Below are positions 40,947 through 50,257 of a stretch of DNA of 64,000 nucleotides, piece after piece. A program made the position numbers and the translations under genes. Each line of letters starts with the position of its first letter. The first letter of the stretch is position 1. The notes beneath the pieces are model-generated. The model was given only the letters and a program-made list of their open reading frames with translations. It was not told the DNA's origin and ran no database searches. The stretch is taken from positions 1 to 64,000 of the forward strand of contig CANQTP010000002.1 in assembly GCA_947626755.1 (NCBI GenBank), given 5' to 3'. This DNA comes from an uncultured Clostridia bacterium. GTDB taxonomy: Bacteria; Bacillota; Clostridia; Oscillospirales; Ruminococcaceae.

Positions 40947-42131
40947 TCATTTCAGCGCTTCCGCAAATTGTTCAGCCAGCTTGTCGATCTCCGCAAAGTC
41001 GTTTTCGGAGGGCTTCATGAGCCATCTGTAAGGCTCGTGGATCTTTTTGAGCCCAAGCCCCTGACCGCGGGAATCCAGCATAGCACAGGCTTCGCCGCTC
41101 CAGCCGTATGAACCGATCACCGCAAAAGGCTTGCCCTTGTTGGTTATGGCGTCAATTGAGGACATAACGTCCCAGACTGGTTTAAGAGCGTCCCTGTTGA
41201 TAGTGGGGGAACCGAAAACCAGTCCCGCCGCGCCCGAGACAGCTTCCGCGATCTCTGCGGGATCGTGTTTGATAATGTTCAGGCATTTTACGGAAATTCC
41301 GCAGCTTTCAAGCTTCTTTGCGTAACGTTCCGCAGCAGCTCGGGTGTAGCCGTAAGCGGAAACGTAAAGTATCGCCGCCGTTCCTTTGGGAGCTTCGGGA
41401 ACTGCCCATTTGCCGTACATTTCCATAGCGTGCTTGCAGCCGTTCTTTAATACAGGTCCGTGGGAGCAGCAAACCATGTCAAAATCGAGAGGTCTCAGCT
41501 TTGCAAGACCGTCCTGCACGAATTTGGGGAAAGGACCGAAGATCGCTTTATAATAGTAAGCAAGAGCGTCCTCATATTCCTGAGGATATGTTATAACATC
41601 GTCGGTGATAAGCGGTTCGCAGTAATGCGCTCCCAGAAAATCGCAGGTAAACACGGTTTTCCTTGACGGCAGATAGGAGAAAATGCTGTCAGGCCAGTGA
41701 AGATTGGGAGCGGATATGAACTCTATCACCATGCCTTTGCCAAGGTCGAGGGTATCGCCGTTCTTGACAGTCATGCTCTTGAAATCGCTTCTGTTTGAAA
41801 CGTTGGAAATATTCTTTATCGCCGCAGCCGAGCCGACAATTATCACTTCGGGATTTGCCTGCATGATCTTTTCGACAGAGCCGCTGTGATCCGGTTCGGT
41901 GTGGTTGAAGATAACATAGTCGATCTCGGAAGGATCGCATATCTCGCGGATATTGTTCATCATCACCTCTCCGAAACTGTCGTGGACAGTTTCCACAAGA
42001 GCGGTCTTTTCGCCGCGGATAAGGTAAGAATTGTAAGTAGTTCCGTATTCTGTTTTCATGATTATATCGAAAACTCTCAGGTTGGGGTTGATAGCGCCAA
42101 CATAGTAAATATCGTCTTTAAGCTTTACCAT
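40947..42131 (-). CDS. fprA: flavodiiron protein (FprA-type A-flavoprotein)
   Basis: A 394-residue enzyme that reduces oxygen or nitric oxide to protect anaerobic metabolism. The N-terminal metallo-beta-lactamase-like domain carries the diiron ligands (NHTEPDHSGSVEKI near 76, and HWPDSIFSY, CDFLGAHY), and the C-terminal flavodoxin domain starts near 253 (AAILYVSAYGYTRAAAERYA) with FGSPTINRD. It is cotranscribed with a rubredoxin that can be its electron donor. Confidence 0.94.
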   Translation of the reverse strand: MVKLKDDIYYVGAINPNLRVFDIIMKTEYGTTYNSYLIRGEKTALVETVHDSFGEVMMNNIREICDPSEIDYVIFNHTEPDHSGSVEKIMQANPEVIIVGSAAAIKNISNVSNRSDFKSMTVKNGDTLDLGKGMVIEFISAPNLHWPDSIFSYLPSRKTVFTCDFLGAHYCEPLITDDVITYPQEYEDALAYYYKAIFGPFPKFVQDGLAKLRPLDFDMVCCSHGPVLKNGCKHAMEMYGKWAVPEAPKGTAAILYVSAYGYTRAAAERYAKKLESCGISVKCLNIIKHDPAEIAEAVSGAAGLVFGSPTINRDALKPVWDVMSSIDAITNKGKPFAVIGSYGWSGEACAMLDSRGQGLGLKKIHEPYRWLMKPSENDFAEIDKLAEQFAEALK

Positions 42132-42192
42132 AAAAATTTCCTTTCATAAACTTATTGGCGGCGATCCGAAGCAACGGAAAGCCGCCTTGCTG

Positions 42193-42348
42193 TCATATCT
42201 TTGTAAATTCGCTCTTGCTGAGTCCGCAAACAGGGCAGCACCAGTCGTCGGGAATATCTTCCCACTTTGTACCGGGAGCGATACCTCCGTCGGGGTCGCC
42301 TTTAGCTTCATCGTAAACATAAGAGCATGGGCATTCGTACTTATCCAT
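42193..42348 (-). CDS. rubredoxin with shortened first cysteine loop
   Basis: A 51-residue protein, start ATG 42348 with GGAGGATC upstream. The core [20 protein letters not shown] and the second knuckle CPVCG (C38, C41) are classic rubredoxin. The first knuckle reads [10 protein letters not shown], so the cysteines (C6, C8) are CxC instead of the usual CxxC, one residue shorter. It probably carries electrons to the flavodiiron protein encoded just downstream. Confidence 0.88.
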   Translation of the reverse strand: MDKYECPCSYVYDEAKGDPDGGIAPGTKWEDIPDDWCCPVCGLSKSEFTKI

Positions 42349-42365
42349 GGCAGATCCTCCTTTTA

Positions 42366-42415
42366 TAAAAATCTAACTAAGTTATAACATATTTCTGTTA
42401 GTTTGTCAACCTTTT
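42366..42415 (-). promoter_or_regulatory. promoter of the rubredoxin-flavodiiron operon
   Basis: On the minus strand TTGACA, 17 nt, TATAAC, about 40 nt before the rubredoxin start. CTAACTAAG and CTGTTAG near 42373 and 42402 form an imperfect inverted repeat over the -10, a possible operator. Confidence 0.65.
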
Positions 42416-42430
42416 AACGTAAATATTCGG

Positions 42431-45382
42431 TTACGTATTTGTCTTTTGCGCTAAAAGTTCTTTCCAGAGCGAAGCGACTTCCGTGCAGCCGTCTATGTCG
42501 TAATTCTCCGCCGCCGTTTTTAACTTTTCAAAAAGCTGCTGCTGTTCGTTGGTATAGGTCTGGGCGGACATCTCGCTTACCACATCGTCAATTTCCAGAG
42601 TGTCAAATGCTTCCAGCGCGGCGGTGAGCTTTTCAAGCAGTTCCGCCGTAACTTCGGGGTCGGAAACATCTCCGCCCGATTCTATAAGCTTCTGCCCCCA
42701 CTCGGCAATTATCGAACCGCACTTTTCAATGTCGCTTTCCTGCGCAGCCTGTTTCAGTATCTCAAAATACTTGCTGTTCATTCCCGCAAATCTGTATACC
42801 GACATATTTTCAATTACTTCGTCGATCTGCAGTGTGTCGAAATTGTCAAGTGCCACCTGCATCTGTTCAAGCAGGGCAAGAATATCGTCCATATTGGGAA
42901 TTTTGCCCGTTTCCGCAGCCGCGCATTCGGGGAAGTACGGCGCAAGAACATCTTTCAGTTTCAGATATTCTTCAAGCATGGTGTCGGTCTTTTCCATGAT
43001 AAGCGGGATATTTCCGTCATTTCCCGCCTTTTCAAGTTCCATAGCCATGTCCGCAAGGGGATCAGCTCCGATCTGGCGGGAAGTGCTTTTCAGGGAATGA
43101 ACTTCCACCGTGTAATCTCTCCAACGCTCTGCGGCTTTGTGTTCCTTTATCACCTGATATTTTTTGTCAATTGCGCAGAAATATTCTTTAAGCACCGTGT
43201 GGAAAAGCGATTCCGTTCCCAGAAGTTTCACAGCGGCAGCGGTGTCCAGTTCCTTGATGTCAAGAATGCTGTTTCCGCCGCTTTCCGAAGCTGCATTTTC
43301 CTGCGCGAAAAGTTCTCTTGCGTCTCCGTCAATGGGAACGATCTTTTCCTTGGGGAGCCATCTGCGGAGTTTTCCCACAATGTCCTTTATTTCAATTGGC
43401 TTTGCCACAAAATCGTTCATGCCTTCCGCAATGAACATTTCCTTTGCGCCGCCGATAGCGTTTGCCGTCAGGGCGATGATGGGAACGTCATTATAGCTTG
43501 GCACAAGACGGCGGATAATGTGCGTTGCTTCAATTCCGTCAACTTCGGGCATCATGTGATCCATGAAGATCAGATCGTATTTTACATTGTGTATCTTGTC
43601 AATGGCTTCCGCTGCGCTTGCGGCAACGTCGATCCGCATTTTAAGCGGTTCAAGCAGACCCTTTGCAACGGTAAGGTTCACGGTGTTGTCGTCAACAACG
43701 AGAATTATCGCATCGGGAGCAATATAAGAGAACGTGTCAAGCTCTGTATCGTTTTCGTAGGTGAGGGGAACGTTGCTCATGCCCATGCCGTTGTAAAGAC
43801 CCAGCGAATATACGGGCTTGCTGATGATCTTCACATTGGGCATATCAATATTTTCCATATTGTCATAAGGGGAAAGCACAAGACCCTTCACTTCGCTGTG
43901 TTCCGAAAGATACGGGCGGGCGTAATCTTCAAACAGATCCTTGTCAACAATAAGCTGATCTATCTTGACATCTTCAAGAGAGCCGTCGTCGGTGAGGTCG
44001 ATGTACTCCGCGCCGATCTTTTTCAGATCGTTCATAAGCTGACGTTTTACATAGATATTGCCTATTATCAGAGCCGCCTTGACGGGATTTTCCAGATCGG
44101 GAACCGCGGGAGTGCCGTCAATTATCTTCTGGGGCAGCTCGAAGGAGAAAGTGGTACCTTTCTCGTAAACGCTGTCAACGGAAATTTTTCCGTGCATGAG
44201 ACGAAGCAGCTGCTGCGAGATCGCAAGACCAAGTCCCGTGCCTTCGATGTTGCGGTTGCGCTTGCTGTCCACCTGCTGGAAGGAGTTGAAAAGCTTTTTC
44301 ATGTCCGCTTCCTTGATACCGATACCCGTGTCGCGGATCTGCGCTTTCAGGATAGCAGTTTCCTCGTCCTTGGGAACATATTCTATTTTAAGATGCACTT
44401 CGCCCTGACGGGTAAATTTTACAGCATTTGTCAGAAGATTAAGTATTATCTGATGGATGCGCACATTGTCGCCGTAGAGGATCTTAGGCAGTTTCGGGTC
44501 AATGTCCATTGTAAATTCAATGGGCTTGCTGCCGATACGGCTGCAAACAATGCCTGTCAGATCGTTTACAAGGGAAAGCGACTCATATTCCACTTCAACA
44601 ATATCCATTTTGCCCGACTCTATCTTTGAAAAGTCCAGAATATCGTTGATAATTACCAGAAGATTCTGCCCCGAAGCCTTTACCTGATGGATATATTCCC
44701 TTGCGGAGCTTGACATTTCCTCACGCAGAGCAAGATCCGCAAGACCTATTACCGCGTTCATAGGCGTACGTATCTCATGGCTCATGTTTGCAAGGAAGTC
44801 CGACTTCATATTGGAAGCTTTTTCAAGATTTTTCTTACTTTCGCTCAGTTCGTGCGCCCTGTATGCGAAGTTTGAAAGTACGATTGCAATGGCGTACATG
44901 AAGTTTGCCGCCTTGTCGATGGTGCTTTTGTCAACGATAGGGATCTTCTTTACAGCTTCGATATACTCATCGGGATCTATGCCCATGTCCTCCGCAAGCT
45001 TGCGGAAACGGTTCAGGTTAGGCGGTTCGGAAAGCACCTGCCCGCCGATAAAACAGCCTACCATTTCGCCTTTTGCCATGATGGGAGCGGCAAAGTCCAC
45101 AAGTCCCGCGTGGCAGTAGTATGTATAGGAGCTTCCTCTTTCAAGAGCTCGTTCCGCGCCGAATTTGTCGCACATTTCGCACTTTCGGCAGCCTACTTTG
45201 TTAGGACGGGTATAGATCATACAGAAATCGGTAAAGCCCGAACCTCTTGTTACCGCCGCGCCGTTAATGTCGGTGGTAAGAGCCGCCATTCCCGTGAGAT
45301 TTGAGAAAGCGTCCTGTATCATCTGCAAAGTGTCGATATCTATAAGATTTGTAAGATATAACTCGTTTTTCTCGGTATCCAT
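42431..45382 (-). CDS. PocR-domain hybrid histidine kinase with HPt and duplicated C-terminal domain
   Basis: A 983-residue soluble sensor kinase. Residues 10-175 are a PocR-type sensory domain (with C65, C68, C71 and C90 in GCRKCEMC and YYCHAGL). The dimerisation helix has NMSHEIRTPMNA (His202), followed by the ATP-binding domain (DTGIGIKEAD, GTGLGLAIS), a degenerate receiver near 430-540, a true receiver with Asp608 (LIFMDHMMPEVDG) and an HPt domain with His762 (VEVHSLKSTSRQIGADP). The end holds two copies of a 63-residue helical unit (835-897, 913-977). No membrane helix. The dual-receiver protein encoded 16 nt upstream is the likely partner. Confidence 0.9.
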   Translation of the reverse strand: MDTEKNELYLTNLIDIDTLQMIQDAFSNLTGMAALTTDINGAAVTRGSGFTDFCMIYTRPNKVGCRKCEMCDKFGAERALERGSSYTYYCHAGLVDFAAPIMAKGEMVGCFIGGQVLSEPPNLNRFRKLAEDMGIDPDEYIEAVKKIPIVDKSTIDKAANFMYAIAIVLSNFAYRAHELSESKKNLEKASNMKSDFLANMSHEIRTPMNAVIGLADLALREEMSSSAREYIHQVKASGQNLLVIINDILDFSKIESGKMDIVEVEYESLSLVNDLTGIVCSRIGSKPIEFTMDIDPKLPKILYGDNVRIHQIILNLLTNAVKFTRQGEVHLKIEYVPKDEETAILKAQIRDTGIGIKEADMKKLFNSFQQVDSKRNRNIEGTGLGLAISQQLLRLMHGKISVDSVYEKGTTFSFELPQKIIDGTPAVPDLENPVKAALIIGNIYVKRQLMNDLKKIGAEYIDLTDDGSLEDVKIDQLIVDKDLFEDYARPYLSEHSEVKGLVLSPYDNMENIDMPNVKIISKPVYSLGLYNGMGMSNVPLTYENDTELDTFSYIAPDAIILVVDDNTVNLTVAKGLLEPLKMRIDVAASAAEAIDKIHNVKYDLIFMDHMMPEVDGIEATHIIRRLVPSYNDVPIIALTANAIGGAKEMFIAEGMNDFVAKPIEIKDIVGKLRRWLPKEKIVPIDGDARELFAQENAASESGGNSILDIKELDTAAAVKLLGTESLFHTVLKEYFCAIDKKYQVIKEHKAAERWRDYTVEVHSLKSTSRQIGADPLADMAMELEKAGNDGNIPLIMEKTDTMLEEYLKLKDVLAPYFPECAAAETGKIPNMDDILALLEQMQVALDNFDTLQIDEVIENMSVYRFAGMNSKYFEILKQAAQESDIEKCGSIIAEWGQKLIESGGDVSDPEVTAELLEKLTAALEAFDTLEIDDVVSEMSAQTYTNEQQQLFEKLKTAAENYDIDGCTEVASLWKELLAQKTNT

Positions 45383-45398
45383 TTCAATATTACCTCGA

Positions 45399-46424
45399 TC
45401 ATTCTATAAGATTGCTGATAGTTGAGAAAAGCATATCCATATCTATAGGTTTCAGCATATAGCCATGGGGCTTCAGAGCCATTACTTCCATGATCTTGTC
45501 TCTGTCGGAAATGCCTGTCAGGAAACAAACGGGAACTTTTCTTGCCTTTTCGTTTGCCTTTATCTTTCTGAAAACAGCCGCGCCTGTTTCAATTGGCATT
45601 TCGTAGTCGAGGATAACAAGGTCTACCTTCTTGCTCATCAGGAACTTTTCCACCATGATGCCGTTTACCATGGTAGTGACGTCATACTTGTCGGAAAGCG
45701 CGGTTTTGAGCATTTTCAGGACTGTGCGGTCGTCGTCCACCACAAGAATGTGTTTCTTGGGCTTTTCCCTTGCAAGCATTTCCGCCTGAATGGCTTCCAC
45801 CTGTTTAAGGAGTTCGTCCTTGTCCATGACATCGGCGCTTTTAAGGGAATTAGCCGCGTCTCTTTCATCTTCCGAGACTTCTGTCTTGTCAGGCTCGGGA
45901 GCATTTTCGGGGGCAGCGGCATTTTCGGCTTCCGCGGCAGTTTCCGCGCTTTCTTCGGCAGGAGCTTCTTCGGGAGCAGCATTTGCGGCGGCTTCTTCTT
46001 CGGCTTTGCGGAGTTCTTCTTCCCGCTCTTTCTTTTCCTCGAAGTAGCGTATAATTTTAAGCGCAAGGTTTCCCGCCGAGATAGGACGCTTAACGATCAT
46101 ATCAACGGTGTATCTTGCGGAATATTCAATCTTTGACGCGATGGCGTCATCGCATACCACTATAACGGGAGCGTCATTGCAGAAGCCCTTATCCCGCAGA
46201 TCGTTTGTCTGGAGCAGGACTTTGCTGTTATCGGTCTCCGCAAAGCAGACATAGGCGTCGGGGTGAAAAATTTCAAAGTGGTTCATTACGTCCTGCGGGC
46301 AGTCCGAGGTGCTGAGGCACTTGAAATAGCTTTCGGTATACTGTATAAAATCGGTAACGAACGCCCCGTTCCTGCCGTTTATCAGTATTTTGTAATTTTC
46401 CTGCGGTTTTGACTGATTATCCAT
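45399..46424 (-). CDS. dual-receiver response regulator without DNA-binding domain
   Basis: A 341-residue protein from ATG 46424 (AGGGAG upstream); a longer frame lacks an RBS. Residues 10-130 look like a receiver fold that has lost the acidic pocket. Residues 131-190 are an Ala/Glu/Pro-rich linker. Residues 223-341 are a canonical receiver: HILVVDDD, Asp273 in LVILDYEMP and GYMLKPIDMD. There is no output domain, so it probably acts by protein contact or as a phosphate sink for the hybrid kinase in the same operon. Confidence 0.85.
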   Translation of the reverse strand: MDNQSKPQENYKILINGRNGAFVTDFIQYTESYFKCLSTSDCPQDVMNHFEIFHPDAYVCFAETDNSKVLLQTNDLRDKGFCNDAPVIVVCDDAIASKIEYSARYTVDMIVKRPISAGNLALKIIRYFEEKKEREEELRKAEEEAAANAAPEEAPAEESAETAAEAENAAAPENAPEPDKTEVSEDERDAANSLKSADVMDKDELLKQVEAIQAEMLAREKPKKHILVVDDDRTVLKMLKTALSDKYDVTTMVNGIMVEKFLMSKKVDLVILDYEMPIETGAAVFRKIKANEKARKVPVCFLTGISDRDKIMEVMALKPHGYMLKPIDMDMLFSTISNLIE

Positions 46425-46551
46425 AAAAAGCACTCCCTTTCTCCTATTGACAAGAAATATATTTAAAAATATTTTACCGCAAAATTGACCAAATGTCAAT
46501 ACATTTTAATATCAAAATTTATGCAATTTTTTTGTTATATGATACAGAAAA

Positions 46552-46580
46552 AGCCGCACCATAGCGTGTACGGTGCGGCT
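46552..46580 (-). terminator. ilvE terminator
   Basis: AGCCGCACC pairs with GGTGCGGCT around an 11-nt loop; on the minus strand TTTTTCTG follows. Confidence 0.85.
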
Positions 46581-46599
46581 GATATTGTCAGATCGTGAA

Positions 46600-47688
46600 T
46601 TACTTGCAGCAGCATTCGCCGACGGGAGTTGTCCACTTGTGAGTGTCCTCGATCTTGCCCCACTGAATTCCCGTGAGTGTGTCGTAAAGCTTCTGTGAGA
46701 TAGGACCGATCTTGCCGTCGTTGATGGGCATTACGATGTCGCCGTATTTCAGCTCGCCGATAGGGGAAATTACCGCCGCTGTGCCTGTTCCGAAAGCTTC
46801 ATCGAACTTGCCGTTCTTGTAAGCTTCTACAAGCTCGTCAATGGAAATATCCCTTTCGGTAACCTTGTAATTCATGGAGCGGAGAAGTTCAAGGCAGGAT
46901 TTTCTTGTGATACCGCCGAGGATCGAACCTCTGTCAAGGCTCGGAGTGATAACTTCGCCGTCAACAACGAAGAATACGTTCATTGCGCCTACTTCGTCAA
47001 TATATTTCCTGTGAACGCCGTCCAGCCAGAGGACTTGCGCGTAACCCTGCTTTTCCGCTTCTTCCTGCGCTTTGAGGGAGATAGCATAGTTGGCGGCTGC
47101 CTTTGTGAAACCTGTTCCGCCGGTTACCGCTCTTACATAATTTTCCTCAACGTAGATCTTTACAGGAGCAAGTCCCGCCGCGTAGTATGCGCCTACGGGG
47201 GACATGATTATTGCGAAAATAAGGTGCTTTGCGGGGTGAACTCCCAGCATGGGGTCAACTGCAAAGATGTACGGACGGATATAAAGCGATGTTCCTTCGG
47301 ACCGGGGGACCCAGTCCTCGTCAACTTTTACAAGAGTTTTTATTGCTTCAATGCCGAAAGTTTCGTCTATATGCGGTATGCAGAGACGGTCGTTTGAAAC
47401 ATTCAGACGAGCCATATTCTGATCGGGACGGAAAAGCTGGATCTTTCCGCTTGCAGTCCTGTAAGCTTTCAGACCCTCGAAGTCCGCCTGTCCGTAGTGG
47501 AGGCACATCGCCGCAGGATCCATGGGAATAGGACCGTAAGGAACTATCCTTGCATCGTGCCAGCCCTGACCCTCGTCATAATTCATCAGAAACATATGGT
47601 CGGTAAAGATCTTGCCGAATCCGAGTTTGCTCTCGTCCGCAGGCTTAGCCTTGGGCGAGGTGGTTCTGGTTACTTTTATTTCCATCAT
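46600..47688 (-). CDS. ilvE: branched-chain amino acid aminotransferase
   Basis: A 362-residue PLP class IV aminotransferase. Motifs: LHYGQADFEGLKAYR near 64, LYIRPYIFA near 135, GTGFTKAAANYA near 192 (the PLP Lys lies in this region), and EVGAMNVFFV near 232, with FGTGTAAVISP near 302. It moves amino groups between branched-chain amino acids and their keto acids. The end GECCCK has three cysteines in a row. Start MME could be ATG 47688 or the next codon. Confidence 0.93.
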   Translation of the reverse strand: MMEIKVTRTTSPKAKPADESKLGFGKIFTDHMFLMNYDEGQGWHDARIVPYGPIPMDPAAMCLHYGQADFEGLKAYRTASGKIQLFRPDQNMARLNVSNDRLCIPHIDETFGIEAIKTLVKVDEDWVPRSEGTSLYIRPYIFAVDPMLGVHPAKHLIFAIIMSPVGAYYAAGLAPVKIYVEENYVRAVTGGTGFTKAAANYAISLKAQEEAEKQGYAQVLWLDGVHRKYIDEVGAMNVFFVVDGEVITPSLDRGSILGGITRKSCLELLRSMNYKVTERDISIDELVEAYKNGKFDEAFGTGTAAVISPIGELKYGDIVMPINDGKIGPISQKLYDTLTGIQWGKIEDTHKWTTPVGECCCK

Positions 47689-47726
47689 CTGGAACGCTTC
47701 CTTTCGTAAAGTAAAAATACAAGATA

Positions 47727-47755
47727 ATTATATCACGGTATTATTTAATTTTCAA
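47727..47755 (-). promoter_or_regulatory. ilvE promoter
   Basis: On the minus strand TTGAAA, 17 nt, TATAAT (complement of 47727-47732). Confidence 0.75.
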
Positions 47756-47933
47756 GAAAATTTACACATTATTTTATGACTTTTTGCATAAATTTTCATT
47801 CGGACTTGCATAAGCTCCTGCGGAATGTTTCCGCAGTGGGATATCGGAAGCAAAAAAATTTGTTTACAGTTACAAGAAATCAAATAAAAATTTGTGCGGA
47901 ATGACAGTTTGAAAAACTGTAAAAATTTTTCTG
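47756..47933. other. intergenic stretch with two small hairpins
   Basis: Between the ilvE and Rnf-operon promoters lie a CTGCGGAA/TTCCGCAG hairpin (47818-47836) and an ACAGTTT/AAACTGT hairpin (47904-47920, followed by AAAAATTTTTCTG). Neither matches a riboswitch I can name. No ORF is plausible here. Confidence 0.4.
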
Positions 47934-47962
47934 TTGACTATATTAATAAATTGTTGTAAAAT
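47934..47962 (+). promoter_or_regulatory. promoter of the Rnf operon
   Basis: TTGACT (47934-47939), 17 nt, TAAAAT (47957-47962), about 40 nt before the first gene. Confidence 0.75.
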
Positions 47963-48007
47963 AATTTTGTATGCATATTGAAACTTTGATGCTCCGAAAG
48001 GCTGTCT

Positions 48008-48406
48008 GTGGCTTTTATGAACAATAATTCAGGTGAGAGAAAACTTTTAGGACCGCTCGACATTATCCCCATTGTCATATTGCTTGCCGCGCCGATAATA
48101 TACTTCCTTGCGGGAGCGGCTTCGGGAAAGGACGGCGCATATGCGGAAATTTCCCGTGACGGCGAAGTTATCGCCGCTGTTTCTCTCGGTACCGACGGCG
48201 TGTATTCCTTTCCGCAGACGGGGGAAATGGAGTTTACCGTTTCGGAAGGCGGGATAACGGTCAGCAAAAGCAATTGTCCCGATAAGATCTGCATGGGAAC
48301 AGGAAAGCTTTGCCGCGCGGGAGATACGGCGGTATGCGTTCCCAACAGGGTGGTAGTTACGGTCTGCGGCGAAAACGCGGGAGATGTTGACGGAGTGGTG
48401 AGATAA
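48008..48406 (+). CDS. NusG domain II protein of the Rnf operon
   Basis: A 132-residue protein, one N-terminal membrane helix (DIIPIVILLAAPIIYFLAG) then a single NusG domain-II-like beta domain (IRVSKSNCPDKICMGTG-type core). Such proteins commonly precede rnf genes and the Gx transporter in Clostridia; they may handle cofactor or flavin insertion, but this is unproven. The GTG start at 48008 has CGAAAGG at proper distance; ATG 48017 is an alternative. Its stop overlaps the next start (ATAATGG). Confidence 0.8.
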   Translation: MAFMNNNSGERKLLGPLDIIPIVILLAAPIIYFLAGAASGKDGAYAEISRDGEVIAAVSLGTDGVYSFPQTGEMEFTVSEGGITVSKSNCPDKICMGTGKLCRAGDTAVCVPNRVVVTVCGENAGDVDGVVR

Positions 48407-48930
48407 TGGCGGGGATCAGACCGAAAGGAATGTCCTATTCACGATATACAGCCGTTATGGGAGTTCTCTTCGCGGCGGCTGCTGTGCTGAATATGCTGGA
48501 CAGCGCATTTTCAGCGTTCCTGCCTGCGGGAATAAGAGCGGGGCTTTCAAATATAGTTATAATGACGGCAATTCTTGGGATAAATCTGCCTTCGGCGTTC
48601 CTGCTGACGCTGTTAAAAGCGATCCTCGTGCTTGTGACAAGAGGTTTTACGGCGGGAGTGATGTCATTCTGCGGCGGAACGGCTGCATTTGCGGTGACGG
48701 CACTCCTTTTCGGGAAAACCAAGGCTTCTTATATTATGGTAAGTATTTCCGGGGCAATATCCCATTCTCTGGGACAGCTTGCGGCGGCGGCGTTTCTTCT
48801 GGAAAATGTGTCGGTATTTGCGTATTTTGCCGTTTTAGCGGCAAGTTCCGTTGTCACGGGGATATGCACGGGCGCGGCACTTAAAGCCGTTATGCCGATG
48901 GTCATGAAAATGATTCCTGCAAATAAATAA
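48406..48930 (+). CDS. Gx transporter family membrane protein
   Basis: A 174-residue protein with about five membrane helices, start overlapping the previous stop. FLPAGIRAGLSNIVIMTAIL near 38 and FCGGTAAFAVTALLF near 87 fit the Gx transporter family (once named heptaprenyl diphosphate synthase component I). It lies directly before rnfC, as in other Clostridia, and may import a precursor; substrate unknown. Confidence 0.85.
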   Translation: MAGIRPKGMSYSRYTAVMGVLFAAAAVLNMLDSAFSAFLPAGIRAGLSNIVIMTAILGINLPSAFLLTLLKAILVLVTRGFTAGVMSFCGGTAAFAVTALLFGKTKASYIMVSISGAISHSLGQLAAAAFLLENVSVFAYFAVLAASSVVTGICTGAALKAVMPMVMKMIPANK

Positions 48931-48952
48931 CAAATCTTCAGGGAGGATAGAT

Positions 48953-50236
48953 ATGAATAAATTGAACGGAATAAAACTGCGGCACGATAAAGGCACAAAA
49001 GACTGCGAGACCGCGGAATTTCCGCTTCCGAAAAGCGTGATAGTGCCTATGTCCCAGCACATGGGCGCACCCTGTGAATGTATCGTGCAGAAGGGCGATA
49101 CCGTCACCTTGGGTCAGAAAATAGGCGATACGGACGCTTTCATGTCCGCGCCTATACATTCGCCTGTTTCGGGAACGGTCACGGATATTACCGACTTCCT
49201 GCTTGCAAACGGCGCGTCCTGCAAAGCGGTGGAGATCACTTCCGACGGGAATCAGACAGTCTGCCCCGACATTGCGCCGCCCGAAATAACCGACCGTCAG
49301 TCGCTTATTGCCGCTGTCAGGGAAAGCGGTCTTACGGGACTTGGCGGAGCGGGTTTCCCGACGCATATAAAACTGAATTACGATACTGTGAAAACTCCCG
49401 TTGACACGCTTATTATCAACGGCGCGGAGTGCGAACCCTACATAACAAGCGACTATCGGGAAATGATTGAGTCCCCCACGGATATTATAGAAGGTATCCT
49501 GCTTGTTCAGAAGTATCTGGGTATTCCTCTTTGTAAAGTCTGCATTGAGGACAACAAGCCCGAAGCAATAAAGCTTTTGCAGGCAAAGACCGAGGATATG
49601 AACTCCATAGACGTCATTCCTCTTAAATCTTCCTATCCGCAAGGCGCGGAAAAGGTAATAGTCTACTCCGCAACAGGACGTATCGTTGCCGAGGGAGAAC
49701 TTCCCGTTCATCAGGGGGCAATGGTGATGAACATTTCCACCGTGGCAAGCATTTACCGCTATTCAAGGACGGGTATGCCCCTTGTCAGCAGGAGGATCAC
49801 CGTTGCGGGAGACGCGGTCACAAAAAATGCAGGGAATTACTTCGTTCCCATAGGAACGCGGGTCTCGGAGATCCTTGAATTCTGCGGAGCGACCGAGGCA
49901 AAGAAGGTGCTTTACGGCGGTCCCATGATGGGGATATGCCTTTACGACACCGATCAGCCCATAATCAAGAACAACAATGCGGTGCTGGCTTTCAAAGAGG
50001 GAAAAATGCCTGAAACAACGGCTTGCATACGCTGCGGGAAGTGCGTCCGCACCTGTCCGTTCAACCTTATGCCCCTTGCAATAGAAAGCGCGTATAAGGC
50101 GGGGGACGTGGAGGAGCTGAAACGGCTGAAAGTCATGCTCTGCATGAACTGCGGCTGCTGTTCATATGCCTGTCCCGCGCACCGTCCGCTTGCCGAAATT
50201 AATCAGCTTGCTAAGACGCTTATCCCAAGAAAATAA
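48953..50236 (+). CDS. rnfC: Rnf complex subunit RnfC
   Basis: A 427-residue peripheral subunit, the NADH-binding part of the ferredoxin:NAD+ oxidoreductase. It has the barrel-sandwich start (PLPKSVIVPMSQHMGAPCEC), GLGGAGFPTHIKL near 130 (nucleotide/FMN site), INGAECEPYI near 154 and two 4Fe-4S motifs near 362-405 (CIRCGKCVRTCP and CMNCGCCSYACP). It is the first core gene of rnfCDGEAB. Confidence 0.96.
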   Translation: MNKLNGIKLRHDKGTKDCETAEFPLPKSVIVPMSQHMGAPCECIVQKGDTVTLGQKIGDTDAFMSAPIHSPVSGTVTDITDFLLANGASCKAVEITSDGNQTVCPDIAPPEITDRQSLIAAVRESGLTGLGGAGFPTHIKLNYDTVKTPVDTLIINGAECEPYITSDYREMIESPTDIIEGILLVQKYLGIPLCKVCIEDNKPEAIKLLQAKTEDMNSIDVIPLKSSYPQGAEKVIVYSATGRIVAEGELPVHQGAMVMNISTVASIYRYSRTGMPLVSRRITVAGDAVTKNAGNYFVPIGTRVSEILEFCGATEAKKVLYGGPMMGICLYDTDQPIIKNNNAVLAFKEGKMPETTACIRCGKCVRTCPFNLMPLAIESAYKAGDVEELKRLKVMLCMNCGCCSYACPAHRPLAEINQLAKTLIPRK

Positions 50237-50257
50237 GAATACAAAGGACTTGATGAT

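Noticed and set aside
43097-44629. 510-codon plus-strand open frame
   Set aside because: It lies fully antisense to the hybrid kinase gene, whose domains are unmistakable; the frame has no RBS and no recognisable domain.
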